The notes under the pieces: model-generated | Seen by the model: the letters and a program-made list of their open reading frames with translations, nothing else | The model's database searches: none | Told to the model about the DNA's origin: nothing | Part shown: positions 6,807-10,216 of the stretch, in pieces | Layout of the letters: every line of letters begins with the position of its first letter | Position numbering within the stretch: the stretch's first letter is position 1 | Made by a program: the position numbers and the translations under genes | Source: an uncultured Oxalobacteraceae bacterium | GTDB taxonomy: Bacteria; Pseudomonadota; Gammaproteobacteria; Burkholderiales; Burkholderiaceae | Assembly (NCBI GenBank): GCA_946479255.1 | Contig: CAMLFK010000183.1 | Coordinates: forward strand, 1 to 10,216 | Reading direction: 5' to 3' | Length of the DNA: 10,216 nucleotides

Positions 6807-6822
6807 CTGTACAAAAATACAG
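6807..6822. promoter_or_regulatory. LexA-binding site (SOS box) upstream of lexA
   Basis: The 16-bp sequence CTGTACAAAAATACAG fits the gamma/beta-proteobacterial LexA operator CTGT-N8-ACAG with perfect half-sites, preceded by TA. It lies 28 nt upstream of the lexA ATG and overlaps the likely core promoter (for example a TACAGT at 6818-6823 or AAAAAT at 6813-6818 as the -10), which is the usual arrangement for lexA autorepression. Confidence 0.93.
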
Positions 6823-6850
6823 TCTACCTTCTACAACAGTCCTGAGACCA

Positions 6851-7486
6851 ATGATCAAGCTCACACCACGGCAAGAACAGATCCTTAATCTGATCAAGGA
6901 CGCAATCGACAATACCGGCTTCCCGCCGACCCGCGCCGAGATCGCCAACGAACTGGGATTCAAGTCGGCCAACGCGGCCGAGGAACATTTGCAAGCCCTG
7001 GCGCGCAAGGGCGCCATCGAAATTTCTCCTGGCACCTCGCGTGGCATCCGCCTGATCGGCGCCAGCGTCGAAGCCATCCCCATGCCGCCACCGTCGCTGA
7101 TGATGGCGCTGCCGCTGGTGGGCCGCGTGGCCGCCGGTTCGCCGATCCTGGCGCAGGAACACGTGGAAGCGACCTACAGCGTCGACCCGTCGATGTTCTC
7201 GGCCAGGCCGGACTTCCTGCTGAAGGTAAAGGGATGGTCGATGCGCGACGCCGGCATCATGGATGGCGACCTGCTGGCAGTGAAAAAAGTCGATACCGCC
7301 AAGAACGGGCAGATCGTGGTCGCGCGCATTGGCGACGATGTGACGGTCAAGCGCTACCGCAAGACGGGGTCGGTGATCGAACTGCTGCCGGAAAACCCGG
7401 ACTTCAAGATCATCCGCGTCGATCCGGAAAACGACGAGTTTGCATTGGAAGGCCTAGCGGTCGGCCTGATGCGCAGCTGGCACTAA
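6851..7486 (+). CDS. lexA: LexA repressor (SOS regulator, self-cleaving)
   Basis: Transcriptional repressor of the SOS regulon; RecA-ssDNA filaments trigger its self-cleavage. It is 211 aa. The winged-helix DNA-binding domain covers [15 protein letters not shown] through [24 protein letters not shown] (residues 1-47) to SRGIRL (63-68). The peptidase S24 domain contains the scissile Ala95-Gly96 in GRVAAGSP, the nucleophile Ser130 in [16 protein letters not shown], and the general-base Lys167 in [15 protein letters not shown] near the end is typical. The residue before the catalytic Ser is Trp rather than the Met of E. coli LexA. The ATG at 6851 matches the family; the upstream GAGA is a weak Shine-Dalgarno. 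An SOS box upstream predicts autorepression. It is divergent from the rpsF operon. Confidence 0.98.
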   Translation: MIKLTPRQEQILNLIKDAIDNTGFPPTRAEIANELGFKSANAAEEHLQALARKGAIEISPGTSRGIRLIGASVEAIPMPPPSLMMALPLVGRVAAGSPILAQEHVEATYSVDPSMFSARPDFLLKVKGWSMRDAGIMDGDLLAVKKVDTAKNGQIVVARIGDDVTVKRYRKTGSVIELLPENPDFKIIRVDPENDEFALEGLAVGLMRSWH

Positions 7487-7498
7487 GCCAGCAGAACA

Positions 7499-7521
7499 GC
7501 TGGGTGGGCGAGCCACCCAGC
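7499..7521. terminator. Strong hairpin between convergent lexA and the Sel1-repeat gene
   Basis: A perfect 9-bp inverted repeat, GCTGGGTGG (7499-7507) and CCACCCAGC (7513-7521), has a 5-nt loop. It sits 12 nt after the lexA stop and 3 nt beyond the stop of the convergent gene. There is no T tract on either side, so it is a poor intrinsic terminator by the textbook rule. Its place between converging stops argues for a shared transcript-end hairpin. Confidence 0.6.
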
Positions 7522-7524
7522 GCA

Positions 7525-8241
7525 TCAATCCTTGGGTTCCGGCTTGATGTCCTTGACGATACGGTTGTACTCGTTCACATACTTGTTGGTGGCATCGCGC
7601 CACGCATCGTAATCGGCCACGACCAGCTTGGCCGTGACCTTGGCCTCTTCCGCCAGCGAAGAATGCACGCCGGCCAGATAGGTCTTGGCTTTCTCCATTT
7701 CTTCCTTCGTCATCACTTCCGACACTTCTTTCGGAATGCGCTGAGTCAGCGGCGAACTGGCATTCAGGTTGGCCGCGGCCGCGTTGAAGCATTCTTCCCA
7801 TGCCGCCATGCGGGCGCTCACGCGATCGATCTCGTCATTCTCCTTGGACAGCGCCGGAAAACGTGGCGGCGGGCAGGCGTATTTGCCGGATCTGAGTTCC
7901 TGCCCGTCATACTTGGACATCCAGAATTCTACGTCGGCGCGCTTGCCTTCGCGCTGTTTGCTGCGCTCTAAGCTTGCCAGCGCATCCTTATTGCCTTTGG
8001 CCGCAGCCTGGCGCAACCATTCATCGGCCTTGGCTGGATCGGCCGGGCCTGCCTCGCTGCCTTGGTAAATTTCGCTCAGGCGATACTGCGCATCGGCGTT
8101 GCCAGCCTTGGCCAGCTTGCTGTACAGCGCAATGGCTTGCGGATAAGACTTCTTGGCATACAGGGCGTTCGCGTTGGCGAGCTCGTCGGCATGAGCCATG
8201 CCGGCGATCAGCAGGGCAAAGCAGAACACATACTTCTTCAT
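7525..8241 (-). CDS. Secreted Sel1-repeat (TPR-like) protein of unknown function
   Basis: 238 aa. Residues 1-18 (MKKYVFCFALLIAGMAHA) are a Sec signal peptide with an AHA cleavage site and no lipobox, so the product is probably periplasmic. Residues about 22-95 hold two Sel1-like helical repeats: YPQAIALYSKLAKAGNADAQYRLSEIY and PAKADEWLRQAAAKGNKDALASLER (each a run of alternating helices, given here by key parts). Such repeats usually bind proteins. The rest is helical and charged and I do not recognise it. Two mature-part cysteines (123 and 151) could form a disulfide. The ATG at 8241 follows GGGAGAG and overlaps the previous gene's stop by one base (TGATG); a GTG at 8244 directly before it is the alternative. 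The overlap suggests translational coupling to the PLP enzyme upstream. Specific function unknown. Confidence 0.85.
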   Translation of the reverse strand: MKKYVFCFALLIAGMAHADELANANALYAKKSYPQAIALYSKLAKAGNADAQYRLSEIYQGSEAGPADPAKADEWLRQAAAKGNKDALASLERSKQREGKRADVEFWMSKYDGQELRSGKYACPPPRFPALSKENDEIDRVSARMAAWEECFNAAAANLNASSPLTQRIPKEVSEVMTKEEMEKAKTYLAGVHSSLAEEAKVTAKLVVADYDAWRDATNKYVNEYNRIVKDIKPEPKD

Positions 8242-9485
8242 CACTTCTCTCCCAATGCCGTGCCAAAATCATCCAGCAGGTCGGCCTGGTCTTCGATGCC
8301 GACCGACACGCGGATCAGCGACTCGGCGATGCCCATGCTGGCGCGGCGCTCGGCCCCCATCTCGAAGAAAATGGTATGCGCCACCGGAATGACCAGGGTG
8401 CGGGTGTCGCCCAGATTACTGGCGGGGATGCCGACCTTCAGGCGGTTCAGGTAATCGAAGCAATCGATGCCGTCCTTGAGCTCGAAGCTGAACAGCGAGC
8501 CATACGATCGGAACAGCTCACTCGCAACACCATGCTGCGGATGCGATGGCAGGCCGGGATAGTGGACAGCCGCCACGCGCTCATCGGCTTCCAGCATTTG
8601 CGCCAGGGCCAGTGCATTGCTGCAGGTGCGGTCCATGCGCAAGGCCAGTGTCTCGGCGCCGACGGCGATGTGATGCGCCGCTTCCGGCCCGAGCGAAGCG
8701 CCGAAGTCGCGCAAGCCCTTGGCGCGCAGTTGCGCCATGCCCCACTGCGCGGGTGGATTGCGCTTGTAGTTGGCGGCGATATTGGGGAACTGGGTCCAGT
8801 CGTACATGCCGGTATCGGTCAGGCTGCCGCCCAGCGCATTGCCATGGCCGGCGATCGACTTGGTGAGCGCGTTGATGACCAGGCCGGCACCGACCGCCTT
8901 GGGACGGAACAGGTAAGGCGTGGTCATGGTGTTGTCCACCACGTACAGGATGCCGCGTTCCTTGCACAGTTCGCCAATGCGCTTCAGGTCGGCGACCTGG
9001 GTGCGCGGGTTGGCGATGGTTTCGACAAACACCAGGCGGGTTTCCGGCTTGAGCGCCGCAGCCACGTTGGCCACGTCGGTGGCGTCGACGAAGTCCACGC
9101 CCACGCCCTGTCCTGCGACGGTCTGCCACAGGCTGTTGGTGTTCCCGAACAAGAAGGACGAGGACACCACGTGGTCGCCCGCTTTGAGCAGCGCCTGGAA
9201 CACGGCGCCGATCGCGCCCATGCCGGTGGCGAAGCACAGGCTGGCCACGCCGTCTTCCATGCGGGTGATCTTGTCTTCCAGCGCGGAGATGGTGGGATTG
9301 CCCTGGCGGCCATAGCGGAAGCCTGACTCCTTGCCCTGGAACACAGACGCCAGATGGCGCGCATCGGCATAGCCGAAGGCCACCGAAGTGTGCATCGGCT
9401 TATGCAGCGAGCCATGTTCAATCGGCTTTTGCCGATCGTTATGGATGATCGTGGTGGTGAAACCGTAGGTCTTTTTCTCGCTCAT
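8241..9485 (-). CDS. Cys/Met-metabolism PLP-dependent enzyme (cystathionine gamma-synthase family, MetZ-like)
   Basis: Cytoplasmic fold-type-I PLP enzyme, 414 aa. Family features, numbered from the ATG at 9485: YGRQGNPT (58-65; Tyr and Arg contact the PLP phosphate of the neighbouring subunit), FATGMGAI (85-92), FVETIANP (153-160), VVDNT with cofactor-binding Asp184, the Schiff-base Lys209 in ALTKSIAGHGNALGG, and SLIRVSVG with the carboxylate-binding Arg392. The residue stacking on PLP, often Tyr in C-Y-G, is Phe here (FLFG), as in MetZ sulfhydrylases I recall. The likely reaction is sulfhydrylation of O-succinyl- or O-acetyl-homoserine to homocysteine, though cystathionine synthesis or lysis cannot be excluded. 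The neighbouring purF matches the purF-metZ order of pseudomonads and related bacteria. The start ATG is preferred over an in-frame TTG six bases upstream. It begins 9 nt after purF. Confidence 0.88.
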   Translation of the reverse strand: MSEKKTYGFTTTIIHNDRQKPIEHGSLHKPMHTSVAFGYADARHLASVFQGKESGFRYGRQGNPTISALEDKITRMEDGVASLCFATGMGAIGAVFQALLKAGDHVVSSSFLFGNTNSLWQTVAGQGVGVDFVDATDVANVAAALKPETRLVFVETIANPRTQVADLKRIGELCKERGILYVVDNTMTTPYLFRPKAVGAGLVINALTKSIAGHGNALGGSLTDTGMYDWTQFPNIAANYKRNPPAQWGMAQLRAKGLRDFGASLGPEAAHHIAVGAETLALRMDRTCSNALALAQMLEADERVAAVHYPGLPSHPQHGVASELFRSYGSLFSFELKDGIDCFDYLNRLKVGIPASNLGDTRTLVIPVAHTIFFEMGAERRASMGIAESLIRVSVGIEDQADLLDDFGTALGEK

Positions 9486-9494
9486 GAACAATCT

Positions 9495-10216
9495 TTACTC
9501 GGTGGTCGCCAGATTAAGGTTCAGCTGGGTGCGGGCGGCGTCCTCGATCGGACTGGCTTTCGGATTGTGGCGCGCCGTTTCCAGGCGGTCCAGGTATTCC
9601 GGCGTCACGTCGCCGGTCACGTAGATGCCGTCAAAGCAAGACGCTTCGAAGTTCTGCAGGGCCGGGTTGACGTCGGAAATCGAGCGCTTGAGCGCGTCCA
9701 CGTCCTGGTACACCAGGGCGTCGGCGGTGATCTCGCGGCAGATCTCTTCATTGCTGCGGCCGTAGGCGATCAGCTCGTCACGGGTCGGCATGTCGATGCC
9801 GTACACGTTCGGGAACAGCACCGGTGGCGCGGCCGAGGCGAAGAACACATTGCGCGCGCCCGCTTCACGGGCCATCTGGACGATCTCGCCGCTGGTGGTG
9901 CCGCGCACGATGGAGTCGTCGACCAGCAGCACGTTCTTGCCCTTGAACTCGGAGGCAATCGCATTGAGTTTCTGGCGTACCGACTTTTTACGGATGGCCT
10001 GGCCAGGCATCAGGAAGGTGCGGCCGATGTAGCGGTTCTTGATGAAGCCTTCGCGGTATTCCACGCCCAATTTCAGCGCCAGCTGGATGGCGGCCGGACG
10101 CGAGGAATCGGGAATCGGCATGACCACGTCGATTTCGCCAGTGCGGAATTGCGCGCGCACTTTGTCGGCCAGGTACTCGCCCATCTTGAGGCGGGTCGCG
10201 TAGACCGAGGCGCCGT
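9495..10216 (-). CDS. purF: Amidophosphoribosyltransferase, C-terminal half (5'-partial)
   Basis: First committed enzyme of purine biosynthesis: PRPP + glutamine to phosphoribosylamine. Only the C-terminal ~239 residues are in the window; the frame runs off the right edge, and codons before the Met at 10184 continue the family (SVYATRLKMGEYLA). The visible part is the phosphoribosyltransferase domain: VMPIPDSSRPAAIQLA, NRYIGRTFLMPGQ, the PRPP-binding loop VLLVDDSIVRGTTS (about 9891-9932), YGIDMPTRDELIA, SNEEICREITADALVYQ, and the C-terminal CFDGIYVTGD. The N-terminal glutaminase domain lies outside. The downstream PLP enzyme follows by 9 nt, so the two are probably cotranscribed. Confidence 0.97.
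   Translation of the reverse strand, partial: GASVYATRLKMGEYLADKVRAQFRTGEIDVVMPIPDSSRPAAIQLALKLGVEYREGFIKNRYIGRTFLMPGQAIRKKSVRQKLNAIASEFKGKNVLLVDDSIVRGTTSGEIVQMAREAGARNVFFASAAPPVLFPNVYGIDMPTRDELIAYGRSNEEICREITADALVYQDVDALKRSISDVNPALQNFEASCFDGIYVTGDVTPEYLDRLETARHNPKASPIEDAARTQLNLNLATTE

Larger units (their letters stand above)
6610..6850. other. Divergent regulatory region between rpsF and lexA
   Basis: 241 bp without a gene. It drives two divergent units: to the left, the rpsF promoter, leader hairpin and Shine-Dalgarno; to the right, the lexA promoter with its SOS box. Between the two promoters (about 6714-6790) I see no further motif. The lexA core promoter is not clear; TTGGCC (6795-6800), 17 nt, TACAGT (6818-6823) is one possible pair. 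Confidence 0.7.

Noticed and set aside
6824..6839. Second, degenerate LexA site (CTAC-N8-ACAG) next to the SOS box
   Set aside because: The left half matches only two of four key bases; alone this is not convincing, although E. coli lexA does have two sites.
7974..9326. A 450-codon open frame on the + strand opposite the MetZ-like gene
   Set aside because: It lies antisense to a clearly conserved enzyme, resembles no known family, and is the kind of open frame expected opposite GC-rich coding sequence.
1..10216. CRISPR array, tRNA/rRNA, insertion sequence, prophage or defence system
   Set aside because: I found no regular spaced repeats, cloverleaf, transposase, integrase or toxin-antitoxin gene; all coding space is taken by housekeeping or widespread families.

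Overview
The window looks like a core chromosomal segment from a Burkholderiales betaproteobacterium, most likely Oxalobacteraceae (Massilia/Janthinobacterium/Duganella-like). That placement is inferred from the GC-rich coding sequence, the protein sequences and the gene neighbourhood; no 16S gene or database match was available. All genes seen are chromosomal housekeeping or widespread families. I see no insertion sequence, phage, CRISPR array, tRNA or rRNA, and no convincing new multi-gene system.

Layout: the left end carries the 3' part of a GspE/PilB-type secretion or pilus ATPase on the + strand (1-1739). It meets a minus-strand phosphate-uptake pair, DUF47/PhoU-like protein then PiT transporter (3473 down to 1799), at a bidirectional terminator. 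Upstream of that pair on the same strand are dnaB (replicative helicase) and the ribosomal-protein cluster rpsF-priB-rpsR-rplI, which ends in a strong intrinsic terminator. A 241-bp divergent region (6610-6850) separates rpsF from lexA. It holds a good sigma70 promoter for the rpsF operon, a leader hairpin resembling the known S6:S18-binding autoregulatory RNA, and a near-consensus SOS box for lexA. lexA converges on a minus-strand cluster: purF (5'-truncated by the window edge), a MetZ/cystathionine-gamma-synthase-like PLP enzyme, and a secreted Sel1-repeat protein of unknown function. The last two are joined by a one-base stop/start overlap.

Functional grouping: rpsF-priB-rpsR-rplI plus dnaB joins ribosome assembly with replication and restart (PriB and DnaB both act at forks). 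lexA next door controls the DNA-damage response. DUF47-Pit handles inorganic phosphate. purF and the PLP enzyme belong to purine and sulfur amino-acid metabolism. The most interesting signals are regulatory: the rpsF leader hairpin, the SOS box, a -10-like element so close to dnaB that the mRNA may be leaderless, a GTG start without a Shine-Dalgarno for priB, and an extra inverted repeat after rplI.
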